Below are positions 26,570 to 34,640 of a stretch of DNA of 64,000 bases, piece after piece. Position 1 is the first letter of the stretch. Every line of letters starts with the position of its first letter. The notes below the pieces were generated by a model that was not told the DNA's origin, made no database searches, and saw only the letters and a list, made by a program, of their open reading frames with translations. A program made the position numbers and the translations under genes. This DNA comes from Rhodovulum sulfidophilum (GTDB lineage Bacteria; Pseudomonadota; Alphaproteobacteria; Rhodobacterales; Rhodobacteraceae), in assembly GCA_003241785.1 (NCBI GenBank), contig QFPW01000001.1, positions 310,001 through 374,000 on the forward strand, in the 5' to 3' direction.

Positions 26570-27442
26570 ATGAGCCCAGCCGCCGCGCCGCCCAAGCCTC
26601 GGATGTCCTGGGCCTGGCTCGGGCTCATGCCCTTCGCGCTCTTCGCGCTCCTGTTCCTGATCCTGCCGACGATGTACATCGTGCTCGGCGCCTTCCGTAC
26701 CCCGGACGGCGCCTTCACGCTCGAGAACATCAGGGGTCTCTTCACCCCGGCGATCCTCTCGGCCTTCTGGATCTCGATCCGCGTCAGCTTCTGGTCGGCG
26801 CTGCTCGGCTGCCTGATCGGCTTCGCCATGGCCTGCGCGATCACCGTGGGCAAGCTGCCGACGGGGGTCCGCTCGCCGCTCCTGACCTTCTCGGGCGTCG
26901 CCTCGAACTTCGCCGGCGTGCCGCTGGCCTTCGCCTTCCTCGCCACGCTCGGCCGGGTCGGGCTGGTGACGGTGCTCCTGCGCGAGTGGTTCGGCTTCAA
27001 CCTCTACGCGACCGGCTTCAACCTGCTGAGCTTCGCCGGGCTGACGCTCACCTACCTCTTCTTCCAGATCCCGCTCATGATCCTGATCGTCACCCCGGCG
27101 CTCGACGGGCTGAAGCGCGAATGGTCGGAAGCCGCCGAGATCCTCGGCGCCACCCGGCTCCAGTACTGGCGCATGGTGGCGCTGCCGATCCTCTGGCCGA
27201 CGCTGCTCGGGACGCTGGCGCTGCTCTTCGCCAATTCCTTCGGGGCGGTCGCCACCGCCTACGCGCTCACCGGCTCCTCGCTCTCCATCGTGCCGATCCT
27301 GCTCTTCGCGCAGATAAGGGGCGACGTGCTCGGCAACCCGCATCTCGGCTACGCGCTCGCCTTCGGCATGATCTTCGTCACCGGGGTCGCGAACGCGATC
27401 TACATGTGGATGCGCGCCCGGTCGGAGAAATGGATCAAATGA
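26570..27442 (+). CDS. ABC importer permease 1 (PotB/CysW-like)
   Basis: 290-aa inner-membrane permease with about six hydrophobic segments, starting with LGLMPFALFALLFLILPTMYIVL. The EAA loop is EWSEAAEILGATRLQYWRMVALPIL near residue 185, which contacts the ATPase. It follows the binding protein by 78 bases with GCGAAGGAATGCC before the ATG, and its stop overlaps the start of permease 2. It belongs to the family 1 (spermidine/Fe3+/AEP-type) importers. Confidence 0.92.
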   Translation: MSPAAAPPKPRMSWAWLGLMPFALFALLFLILPTMYIVLGAFRTPDGAFTLENIRGLFTPAILSAFWISIRVSFWSALLGCLIGFAMACAITVGKLPTGVRSPLLTFSGVASNFAGVPLAFAFLATLGRVGLVTVLLREWFGFNLYATGFNLLSFAGLTLTYLFFQIPLMILIVTPALDGLKREWSEAAEILGATRLQYWRMVALPILWPTLLGTLALLFANSFGAVATAYALTGSSLSIVPILLFAQIRGDVLGNPHLGYALAFGMIFVTGVANAIYMWMRARSEKWIK

Positions 27443-28227
27443 GGTCGAACCGCTTCTGGGCCTGGGTCGCGCTCGTCTTCGGCATCCTCTATTTCGCGCT
27501 GCCCCTGATCGGCATGACCGAATTCTCGCTGCGGATGCGGCGCGGTGAATACTCCTTCGACGCCTACCGCGTCGTGCTGAACGACCCGCGCTTCCACGCC
27601 ACCTTCGGCTATTCGGTGCTGATGGCGGTGCTGACGATCATCGTCTCAACCTGCCTCGTGGTGCCGACCGCCTACTGGGTGCGGCTCCGGATGCCGCGCT
27701 GGCGGCCGGTGATCGAATTCGTCACGCTGCTGCCGCTGGTCGTGCCGCCGATCGTCATCGTCTTCGGCTACATCCGGCTCTACAACACCTCCTCGCTCCT
27801 GCCCCTGACCGGCACCGCCCTCGGAACCGACGTGCTGATGGTCGCGGGCTACACCGTGCTCTCGCTCCCCTACATGTACCGCGCGGTCGATACCGGGCTC
27901 CGGGCGATCGACGTCCAGACGCTGACCGAGGCGGCCGAGAGCCTCGGCGCCGGGCGATTCACCATCCTGTCGCGGATCATCCTGCCGAACGTGCTCGTCT
28001 CGGTGCTCTCCGGCGCCTTCCTGACCTTCGCCATCGTGATCGGCGAATTCGTCCTCGCCGCGCTGCTGAACCGGCCGGCCTTCGGCCCCTACATGCAGCT
28101 CATCGGCGCCAACCGCGCCTACGAGCCGGCGGCGCTCGCGGTCATCTCCTTCGCGATCACCTGGGCCTGCATGGGCCTGATCCAGCTCGTCACCCGCTTC
28201 TCCCAGCATACGAAAGCCGCGCGGTAG
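27439..28227 (+). CDS. ABC importer permease 2 (PotC-like)
   Basis: 262-aa inner-membrane permease, partner of permease 1. The ATG at 27439 (MRSNRFWAWVALVFG) overlaps the previous TGA and lies 9 bases after GGAGAA; an in-frame ATG at 27430 is a weaker choice because it abuts that site. The EAA loop is TLTEAAESLGAGRFTILSRIILPNVL. Hydrophobic segments fit the six-helix PotC/ThiP-like pattern (FVTLLPLVVPPIVIVFGYI). Confidence 0.92.
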   Translation: MRSNRFWAWVALVFGILYFALPLIGMTEFSLRMRRGEYSFDAYRVVLNDPRFHATFGYSVLMAVLTIIVSTCLVVPTAYWVRLRMPRWRPVIEFVTLLPLVVPPIVIVFGYIRLYNTSSLLPLTGTALGTDVLMVAGYTVLSLPYMYRAVDTGLRAIDVQTLTEAAESLGAGRFTILSRIILPNVLVSVLSGAFLTFAIVIGEFVLAALLNRPAFGPYMQLIGANRAYEPAALAVISFAITWACMGLIQLVTRFSQHTKAAR

Positions 28228-28230
28228 CCC

Positions 28231-29289
28231 ATGGCATTCCTCGAACTGAGCCGCCTCCGGAAATTCTACGGCCCGACCGAGGTCGTGAAGAATTTCAACC
28301 TCGGGATCGAGAAGGGCGAGTTCGTCTCCTTCCTCGGCCCCTCGGGCTGCGGCAAGACCACGACGCTCCGGATGGTCGCGGGATTCGAGACCCCGACCGA
28401 GGGCACGATCCGGATCGACGGCCGCGACGTGGTGAACCTCGCGCCCCGCGCGCGCGACATCGGCATGGTGTTCCAGGCCTACGCGCTCTTCCCGAACATG
28501 ACCGTGGCGCAGAACGTCGGCTTCGGCATGAAGGTCGCCGGCCGGCCGAAGGCCGAGATCGAGGGCCGGGTCGCCGAGATGCTGCGGCTGATCGGCCTGC
28601 CCGACCTCGGCGCGCGCTACCCGTTCCAGCTCTCGGGCGGGCAGCAGCAGCGCGTGGCGCTGGCCCGCGCGCTCGCGCCCCGGCCGAAGGTGCTCCTGCT
28701 CGACGAGCCCCTCTCGGCGCTCGACGCGAAGATCCGGATCTCGCTGCGCGAGGAGATCCGCGCGATCCAGAAATCGCTCGGGATCACCACGATCTACGTG
28801 ACGCACGACCAGGAGGAGGCGCTCTCGATGTCCGACCGGATCGTCGTGATGAACGGCGGCGTCGCCGAGCAGATCGGCCATCCGTTCGAGATCTATGGCC
28901 GCCCCGCCACCCGCTTCGTCGCGACCTTCGTCGGCCATCTCAACACGCTCGAGGCCCGGCTCGCCGATCCCGCGACCGGCGCGGTCGAGCTCAATGGACG
29001 GAGCTTCGCGCTCGGCCGGCCGATCGACGGGCCGGCGGGGCGCCCGCTCTCGCTGGCCCTCCGCCCCGAGGCGGTGGCGCTCGGCGCGCGGGCGGGCGAC
29101 GACGTCGCGATCGAGGCGCCGGTGCGCGAGGTGAGCTTCCTCGGCCCGGTGACGCGGATCAAGCTCGAGCTCGGCACCGGCGTGGTCTCGCTCGACGTCT
29201 TCAACACCTCCGCCTCCCGCCTCCCCGCCGTCGGAGAGATGGCGCCGGTCAGCTTCTCCTCGCGCGACGTCCTGCTTCTCGAAGACTGA
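28231..29289 (+). CDS. ABC importer ATPase (PotA/FbpC-like)
   Basis: 352-aa ATP-binding subunit that powers the importer encoded just upstream. Walker A is GPSGCGKTT, the Q loop follows at VFQAYALFP, the signature is LSGGQQQRVALARAL, Walker B LLLDEPLSALD and the switch His in YVTHDQEEAL. The C-terminal third is a TOBE-type regulatory domain (SLALRPEAVALG, PVREVSFLGPVTRIKLEL). Only 3 bases separate it from permease 2. It closes the operon; a GC-rich stretch and then a composite repeat follow. Confidence 0.96.
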   Translation: MAFLELSRLRKFYGPTEVVKNFNLGIEKGEFVSFLGPSGCGKTTTLRMVAGFETPTEGTIRIDGRDVVNLAPRARDIGMVFQAYALFPNMTVAQNVGFGMKVAGRPKAEIEGRVAEMLRLIGLPDLGARYPFQLSGGQQQRVALARALAPRPKVLLLDEPLSALDAKIRISLREEIRAIQKSLGITTIYVTHDQEEALSMSDRIVVMNGGVAEQIGHPFEIYGRPATRFVATFVGHLNTLEARLADPATGAVELNGRSFALGRPIDGPAGRPLSLALRPEAVALGARAGDDVAIEAPVREVSFLGPVTRIKLELGTGVVSLDVFNTSASRLPAVGEMAPVSFSSRDVLLLED

Positions 29290-29483
29290 GGCCGCCCGCC
29301 GGCGCCGGCCTTCCGGCCGTCACCGCCATCCGGCGGTGGCGCCGCGCCCGGCGTTCCGCTCGCGGCGAGGAGCACCCGCGGCGCGCTTCGGGACCTTCGC
29401 TTGTGGCGGGCGCGAGCTTCGGGCGAAGCGCCTCATCGCACCCCGAGTCCCTGTCATGGGCTCCGGGTGCTCCGGCCGCGGCT

Positions 29484-29645
29484 CGCTTCTCTGATGGTTC
29501 ATACGGCCTGGAAATCTATCGAGCAGTCCGCGCAGGGCCCATCGGGCCCGGAGCGAGGGGCCCCGCCAACAGGCGGGGAGAAACCCTTCCCTCGCGGCCA
29601 ACGGGCCGCTCCGCCGCGCCGGCCGCCAGGCCGGCGCCACGCCCG
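29484..29645. repeat. Composite hairpin repeat, copy 2
   Basis: Second copy of the element at 15124-15258, same orientation. Hairpins: CCCCGCC-AACA-GGCGGGG, GCGGCC-AACG-GGCCGC and GCGCCGGCC-GCCA-GGCCGGCGC. The shared flank is GCTTCT...TCATACGG..TGGAAATCTATCGAGCAG, and this copy has an extra GGGCCC-AT-CGGGCCC insert. It fills the 466-base gap 29290-29755 between the ABC ATPase and the sugar kinase; I see no gene in that gap. Confidence 0.72.
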
Positions 29646-29755
29646 GGCCGCGCCAAACGGGCTCCCCGAGCCCGGCGGCGCGGCCGGGACCGCCCTGCCC
29701 GTTGCGCGGCTTCCGTCCCCCGCCTAATACTGAGGCGAAACAGGAGGATGACCCG

Positions 29756-30658
29756 ATGCGCATGGGGGTGGACTATGGCGGAACCAAGATCGAGGGCATC
29801 CTCCTCGCCGCCGACGGGACAGAGCGCGCCCGCGCCCGGGTCGCGACGCCGCGGTTCGACTACGAGGGCGGCCTTCGCGCGATCAAGGACCTGATGGGCC
29901 AGCTCGAGGCGATGGCGGGCGGCGTGGTCGCCTCCGTCGGGATCGGGGTCCCGGGCTCGGTCGACCGCGACACCGGCCATGTCAGCATGGGCAACTCGGT
30001 CTGGCTGCACGGACGCGACCTGCGCGGCGACCTCGCGCAAGCGCTCCAGAAGCCGGTCCGGATCGCCAACGACGCCAATTGCTTCGCGCTCTCGGAGGCG
30101 GTCGACGGCGGCGGCGCCGGCGCCCGGGTGGTCTTCGGCGTCATCCTCGGCACCGGGGTCGGCGGCGGGATCGTCGTCAACGGCAAGCTCATCGAAGGCG
30201 TCAACGCGATCGGCGGCGAATGGGGGCACATCCCGCTCCCGGCCCCGCTCGACGACGAGCGGCCGGGGCCGCTCTGCTCCTGCGGCGTGCCGGGCCATAC
30301 CGAGGCCTGGCTCTCGGGCCCGAGCCTCGCGGCCGATTTCGCCCGCCGCGCCGGGCTCGCGCCCGGGGAGGGGCCGAAGCCCGCCGAGATCCTCGCCCTC
30401 GCCGAGGCCGGCGACACCGTGGCGGAGGAGACACTCCTGCGCTTCGAGGACCGGCTCGGGCGCTCGCTCGCCTTGATCGTGAACGTGCTCGACCCGGACG
30501 TGATCGTGCTCGGCGGCGGGCTCTCGAACATCGAGCGCTTCTACCGGACGGTGCCGCCCCGGATGAAGGCGCATGTCTTCGGCGACAAGTTCCTGACCCG
30601 GCTCGCGCGCAACGTGCATGGCGACAGTTCCGGGGTCCGGGGCGCCGCCTGGCTCTGA
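29756..30658 (+). CDS. ROK-family sugar kinase (fructokinase-like)
   Basis: 300-aa cytosolic kinase. The ATG at 29756 follows CAGGAGG. The ATP phosphate loop is MGVDYGGTKIEGIL at the N-terminus; the sugar-binding acid is in RIANDANCFALSEA, GTGVGGGIVVNGKL is the phosphate-2 motif, and the zinc-site cluster CSCGVPGHTEAWLSGP (with an upstream His in GEWGHIPLP) is intact. The closest pattern is Mak-type fructokinase, which phosphorylates fructose or mannose at C6. No sugar transporter adjoins it, so substrate is an inference. Confidence 0.9.
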   Translation: MRMGVDYGGTKIEGILLAADGTERARARVATPRFDYEGGLRAIKDLMGQLEAMAGGVVASVGIGVPGSVDRDTGHVSMGNSVWLHGRDLRGDLAQALQKPVRIANDANCFALSEAVDGGGAGARVVFGVILGTGVGGGIVVNGKLIEGVNAIGGEWGHIPLPAPLDDERPGPLCSCGVPGHTEAWLSGPSLAADFARRAGLAPGEGPKPAEILALAEAGDTVAEETLLRFEDRLGRSLALIVNVLDPDVIVLGGGLSNIERFYRTVPPRMKAHVFGDKFLTRLARNVHGDSSGVRGAAWL

Positions 30659-30718
30659 GCTTGCGAAGCGCGGCGTCCCGTGATTTATCCACATCCGTCA
30701 CATCGGAGGCCCCTTGCC

Positions 30719-31333
30719 ATGGATAAGTTCACCAAGCTGACCGGAGTCGCGGCGCCGCTGCCGCTCATCAACGTCGACACCGACATGATCATTCCGAAGC
30801 AGTTCCTGAAGACGATCCAGCGCTCGGGCCTCGGCAAGAACCTGTTCGACGAGATGCGCTACGACCGCGAGGGCGACGAGATCGCGGATTTCGTGCTGAA
30901 CAAGCCCGCCTACCGCTCGGCGCGGATCCTCGTCGCGGGCGAGAACTTCGGCTGCGGCTCGAGCCGCGAGCACGCGCCCTGGGCGCTGCTCGATTTCGGC
31001 ATCCGCTGCGTGATCGCGCCGAGCTTCGCCGACATCTTCTACAACAACTGCTTCAAGAACGGCATCCTGCCGATCGTACTGCCCCAGGAGCAGGTCGACC
31101 TCTTGATGGACGACGCCGAGCGCGGCTCGAACGCGGTCGTCACCGTCGATCTCGAGAACCTGACGATCTCCGGCCCGGATGGCGGCACGATCCCGTTCAC
31201 CCTCGACGCGTTCCGCCGGCACTGCCTGCTGAACGGGCTCGACGACATCGGGCTCACCATGGAGAAGGCCGAGGACATCGACGCCTTCGAAGCGGACTAC
31301 GCCCGCCGCGCGCCCTGGCTCCAGGCGAGCTGA
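30719..31333 (+). CDS. leuD: 3-isopropylmalate dehydratase small subunit
   Basis: Small subunit of isopropylmalate isomerase in leucine synthesis, 204 aa, normal length. Motifs: LINVDTDMIIPKQFLKTI, LVAGENFGCGSSREHAPWAL (the swivel-domain signature) and IAPSFADIFYNNCFKNGILPI. The ATG at 30719 follows CGGAGG. The large subunit gene leuC and leuB are not in the window, so leuD is separate from its partner here. It ends before a terminator-like hairpin that faces the B12 operon. Confidence 0.97.
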   Translation: MDKFTKLTGVAAPLPLINVDTDMIIPKQFLKTIQRSGLGKNLFDEMRYDREGDEIADFVLNKPAYRSARILVAGENFGCGSSREHAPWALLDFGIRCVIAPSFADIFYNNCFKNGILPIVLPQEQVDLLMDDAERGSNAVVTVDLENLTISGPDGGTIPFTLDAFRRHCLLNGLDDIGLTMEKAEDIDAFEADYARRAPWLQAS

Positions 31334-31353
31334 CGCCCTCCTCTCCACCAGCC

Positions 31354-31388
31354 AAAGGCGCCTGCCCCCCCGGGAGCGGGCGCCCTTT
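31354..31388. terminator. Hairpin between convergent leuD and cbiZ
   Basis: AAAGGCGCC...GGGCGCCCTTT forms a long, slightly bulged stem with an A run on the left and a TTT on the right, so it could end leuD on the plus strand and the B12 operon on the minus strand. Confidence 0.55.
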
Positions 31389-31396
31389 CGCGGTTC

Positions 31397-32089
31397 TCAC
31401 CCCGTCCTCGGTCCACCTCGGCTCCCCCCGCGCGCGCCGCGGCCGACCGTCGCCCACCATTCGTCCGCGCCGGCGCGGACCGCGGCGTAGACCGCGCGCC
31501 CGATCGCCTCGCCGACCGGCGTGTGCAGGCCCGCGTAGGCGCCCGCGCCTGGAGGCGCGGCGATCACCAGGCAATCGGTGCCGGTGCCGGTGATCGGCCC
31601 GCCGGGGCGATCCGGCCCCGCCGCGAGCGCCGCCTCCATCACCGCCGCCGTCCGGGCCTCCGCGGCGATGCTGAGCGCCTCGACCATCGCGCCGTCGCCG
31701 AGCGGGGTCGAAATCCGCAGCGCCACGTTGATCGTCCCCCACCCCGCCGAGGAGACTTTCGTCCGCGCGCCCACCCGCTCGCCGTTCGAAAGGCCCACGG
31801 TCGCGACGCAATCCGCCCGCGCGCCGGCGACCTCGGCGCTTCGGAGCACGTGGCGGGCGAGATCGCGCGAGGTCACCATGGCGCAGGCTTCGGAGAGGCC
31901 GCGCCGGTCGAGCTCGGCCGCGAGCCAGCGCGCGACGTCGAGCTCGGGCGTCAGCTCGGCGTCGCGGACCTCGCGCCAGACCACGCGCGACGCCCGTGCG
32001 AAGCCCGGCCGGTTCAGCGCCCAGCCGAGCGTGCGGTGCGGCGCGCCGAGATCCGCGATCAGCCAGGGCGGCTCGAAACTGAGCCGCAT
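31397..32089 (-). CDS. cbiZ: Adenosylcobinamide amidohydrolase
   Basis: Enzyme that cleaves the aminopropanol side chain of adenosylcobinamide or pseudocobalamin to adenosylcobyrate for remodelling of scavenged corrinoids. 230 aa from ATG 32087-32089, which overlaps the ATPase stop (ATGA). The CbiZ pattern is present: TLGWALNRPGF, AMVTSRDLARHV, ATVGLSNGERVG, GTINVALRISTPL, ITGTGTDCLVIAAP and AGLHTPVGEAIGRAVY. It is the last gene of the B12 operon, meaning that the cell takes in incomplete or foreign corrinoids and rebuilds them. Assignment is strong from motifs and context. Confidence 0.9.
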   Translation of the reverse strand: MRLSFEPPWLIADLGAPHRTLGWALNRPGFARASRVVWREVRDAELTPELDVARWLAAELDRRGLSEACAMVTSRDLARHVLRSAEVAGARADCVATVGLSNGERVGARTKVSSAGWGTINVALRISTPLGDGAMVEALSIAAEARTAAVMEAALAAGPDRPGGPITGTGTDCLVIAAPPGAGAYAGLHTPVGEAIGRAVYAAVRAGADEWWATVGRGARGGSRGGPRTG

Positions 32090-32850
32090 CAGGCGCCGTC
32101 GAGGTCGAGGGGCGCCAGGACCAGGCCCCGCCCGGTCTCGGCGCGGAAGGCGGTGACCCCGAACACCTCGGCCAGCCGGGCGTCGGTCAGCACCGTCTCC
32201 GGCGGGCCTTGGGCGATCATGCGGCCCTCCCGCAGCAGGATCAGCCGCGAGCAATAGCGCGCGGCGAGCCCGAGATCGTGGATCGCGACCAGCACCGACC
32301 GGCCCTCGGCGGCGAGCGCGCCGAAGAGGCGCAGCGTCGCGATCTGGTGCGCGGGATCGAATCCGGCGATCGGCTCGTCCGCGATCAGGAGCGGCGTCTC
32401 CTGCGCCAGCGCGCGGGCGAGCAACGCGCGGGCCTGCTCGCCGCCCGAGAGATGCGTCGCGATCCGGCCGGCGTGCCGCGTGAGGTCGAGCCGGTCCAGC
32501 GCCCGGGCCACGGCTTCGCGGTCCTCGGCCCGGAGCCGGGCGCCGGACGGGAGCCAGGGCACGCGGCCGAGCGCCACCAGCGTCTGCACCGTCACCGGCC
32601 AGGCGATGTCCCGTCCCTGCGGCATGAAGGCCGCGGCGCGGGCGCGGCGCGCGGGATCGAGCGCTGCGAGGCTGCTCTCGCCCCGGCGCGGGATCAGGCC
32701 GAGGGCGGCGCGCATCAGGCTGGTCTTGCCGGCGCCGTTCGGGCCGATCAGGCCGACGACCTCGCCCGGACCGATGGAGAGCGATATCTCGGAAAGAACC
32801 GCGCGCCCGTCGAGATCGACACCGAGATTTTCCAGCCGGAGCAGCGTCAC
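32089..32850 (-). CDS. btuD: ABC importer ATPase, cobalamin type
   Basis: 253-aa ATPase of the FecE/BtuD family that drives corrinoid import through the inner membrane. The start is GTG at 32848-32850, overlapping the permease TGA (GTGA). Walker A is IGPNGAGKTSLMRA, signature LSGGEQARALLARAL, Walker B LLIADEPIAGFD and the switch histidine VAIHDLGLAARY. The family alone also covers haem and siderophore importers; the cobalamin assignment comes from the riboswitch, btuB and cbiZ around it. Confidence 0.9.
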   Translation of the reverse strand: MTLLRLENLGVDLDGRAVLSEISLSIGPGEVVGLIGPNGAGKTSLMRAALGLIPRRGESSLAALDPARRARAAAFMPQGRDIAWPVTVQTLVALGRVPWLPSGARLRAEDREAVARALDRLDLTRHAGRIATHLSGGEQARALLARALAQETPLLIADEPIAGFDPAHQIATLRLFGALAAEGRSVLVAIHDLGLAARYCSRLILLREGRMIAQGPPETVLTDARLAEVFGVTAFRAETGRGLVLAPLDLDGA

Positions 32851-33827
32851 CGGAATTCCCTCCGCGTCGTGAAGATGAGCCTGAGGAACAGCGGCGCGCC
32901 GACGAGCGCGGTCAGCACGCCGAGCTGCAACCCGCGCTCGGGCAGGATCAGCCGCGTCGCGATATCGGCGGCCAGCACCATCGCGGCGCCGCCCAGCGCC
33001 GAGGCGGGCAGCAGCGCCGAGGGCCGCGCGCCAACGAGCGGGCGCAGCAGATGCGGCACCACGAGGCCGACGAAGCCGATCGACCCCGCGACGGCGGTGC
33101 TCGCCCCCACCGCCGCGGCGACGCCGAGCACGAGCCGCAGGCGCAGCCCGGAGAGCCCGACGCCGAGCGTCGCGGCCGCGTCCTCGCCCAGCGTCAGCGC
33201 GTCGAGCCCGCGGCCGAGGCGCAGCATCAGCCATCCGCCCAGCGCGATCAGGGGCAGCGCGAGACCGACATGGGCGAAGGAGCGATCGGCGAGCGAGCCC
33301 ATCATCCAGAACATGATCTCGGTCGCCGCGAAGGGGTTGGGCGAGAGGTTCAGCACGAGCGAGGTCAGCGCGCCGGCCAGCGCGCTCAGGGCGATGCCGG
33401 CGAGGATCAGCGTCATCGAGGAGCCGCGCGGTCCGGCGAGCAGCAGAAGCAGCGCGACCGCGATCCCCGCGCCGCCCAGCGCCGCCAGCGGCAGGCCGAA
33501 GGCGAAGCGGAAGGCGAGGCCGGTCTGCAGCGCCAGCACAGCGCCGAGCGCGGCGGCGGGCCCGACGCCGATCAGGCCCGGCTCGGCCAGCGGGTTGCGC
33601 AGGTAGCCCTGCAGCGCCGCCCCGGCGAGGCCGAGGCTCGCGCCGACCATGAGGCCGAGCAGGGCGCGCGGCAGCCGCACCTCGCGCATCACGATCGGAA
33701 GCGGCCCGTCGCCGCCGAGGAGGAGCGCCCGCAGGCTGTCCCCCGCCCCGGCCGCCGCCGGGCCGATCAGGAGCGAGCCGAGGAAGAGCAGCGCGACGAG
33801 GGCCGCGAGACCGGCGAGCAGCCTCAT
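32847..33827 (-). CDS. btuC: ABC importer permease, cobalamin type (FecCD/BtuC)
   Basis: 326-aa inner-membrane permease with about ten hydrophobic helices. FecCD-family landmarks are RLPRALLGLMVGASLGLAGAALQGYLRNPLAEPGLIGVGPAAALGA near the N-terminus and GSIGFVGLVVPHLLRPLVG before the C-terminal helices. Both ends overlap neighbours by 4 bases, so the btuF-btuC-btuD-cbiZ run is tightly coupled. Family sure, ligand by context. Confidence 0.92.
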   Translation of the reverse strand: MRLLAGLAALVALLFLGSLLIGPAAAGAGDSLRALLLGGDGPLPIVMREVRLPRALLGLMVGASLGLAGAALQGYLRNPLAEPGLIGVGPAAALGAVLALQTGLAFRFAFGLPLAALGGAGIAVALLLLLAGPRGSSMTLILAGIALSALAGALTSLVLNLSPNPFAATEIMFWMMGSLADRSFAHVGLALPLIALGGWLMLRLGRGLDALTLGEDAAATLGVGLSGLRLRLVLGVAAAVGASTAVAGSIGFVGLVVPHLLRPLVGARPSALLPASALGGAAMVLAADIATRLILPERGLQLGVLTALVGAPLFLRLIFTTRREFR

Positions 33828-34636
33828 GGCGCGACCTCGCGCCGCGCCGCGCCGATCGCTGCGAGGTTCCCGAGCAGCGCCGGCGTGCCGCAGACCCAGT
33901 TCTGGTCCGGCAGCGTGAGCGTCGCGGCGCCCGAGTCGAGGAGCGCCGGGTGACGCGGGAATTCCTCGGCCCGCGACCAGCCGGGATAGGGCTCCGGCAG
34001 CACGATCAGATCGGGCCGCGCCATTAGCAGCGTCTCGAGCGACAGCCGGCCCCCCATGCTCGCCGGATCGAGGATATTCGCGAAGCCGGCGGCGGCGAGC
34101 ACGTCGCCCGGCAGGCTGGCCGGTCCCGAGGCATAGCCGCTCGCGCCGAGGATCGCCGCGCGGGGCGGCGCGTCGTCAGGGGGCGCCGCCGCCGCGGCGA
34201 GCCCGGCGTCGATCTCCGCGATCAGCTCCGCCGCCCGGTCCTCGCGTCCCAGCGCCGCTCCGAGCGCGAGGATCTGCGCCCGCGCCTCGGCGAGCGAGCT
34301 CGCCGGCGCCAGAACGAGCACCGGCACCCCGAGCCGGCGCAGCATCGCGACCGCCGGCTGGTGGGTGAAGTCGCCGGCGAGCACGAGGTCGGGGTCGAGC
34401 AGGAAGATCTCCTCGGCGAGCCCGTGGTTGACCGGATAGGCGGCCGCCTCCGCCGCCATCGCCGAGGAATGCGGATCGCGGGCGAGATAGGAGACCGAGA
34501 CGAGCTGTCCCGGCGCCGCGAGCAGCATCGCGAGCTGATCGGCGCAGAGGTTCATCGAGACGACCCGCGCCGGCGCGGCCGCGACCGGCCCGGCGGCGAG
34601 GGCGAGGAGACCGAGCAGGACCGGCGCGAGGCGCAT
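33824..34636 (-). CDS. btuF: Periplasmic corrinoid-binding protein (BtuF-like)
   Basis: 270-aa binding protein. I chose the ATG at 34634-34636 (MRLAPVLLGLLALAAGPVAAAPA), which gives a signal peptide; an 18-residue longer frame does not. ARVVSMNLCADQLAMLLA is the typical opening of the helical-backbone vitamin B12/siderophore SBPs, followed by FLLDPDLVLAGDF and RPDLIVLPEPYPG. It passes the ligand from BtuB's periplasmic side to BtuC. It starts 4 bases after the btuB stop. Confidence 0.88.
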   Translation of the reverse strand: MRLAPVLLGLLALAAGPVAAAPARVVSMNLCADQLAMLLAAPGQLVSVSYLARDPHSSAMAAEAAAYPVNHGLAEEIFLLDPDLVLAGDFTHQPAVAMLRRLGVPVLVLAPASSLAEARAQILALGAALGREDRAAELIAEIDAGLAAAAAPPDDAPPRAAILGASGYASGPASLPGDVLAAAGFANILDPASMGGRLSLETLLMARPDLIVLPEPYPGWSRAEEFPRHPALLDSGAATLTLPDQNWVCGTPALLGNLAAIGAARREVAP

Positions 34637-34640
34637 CGGG

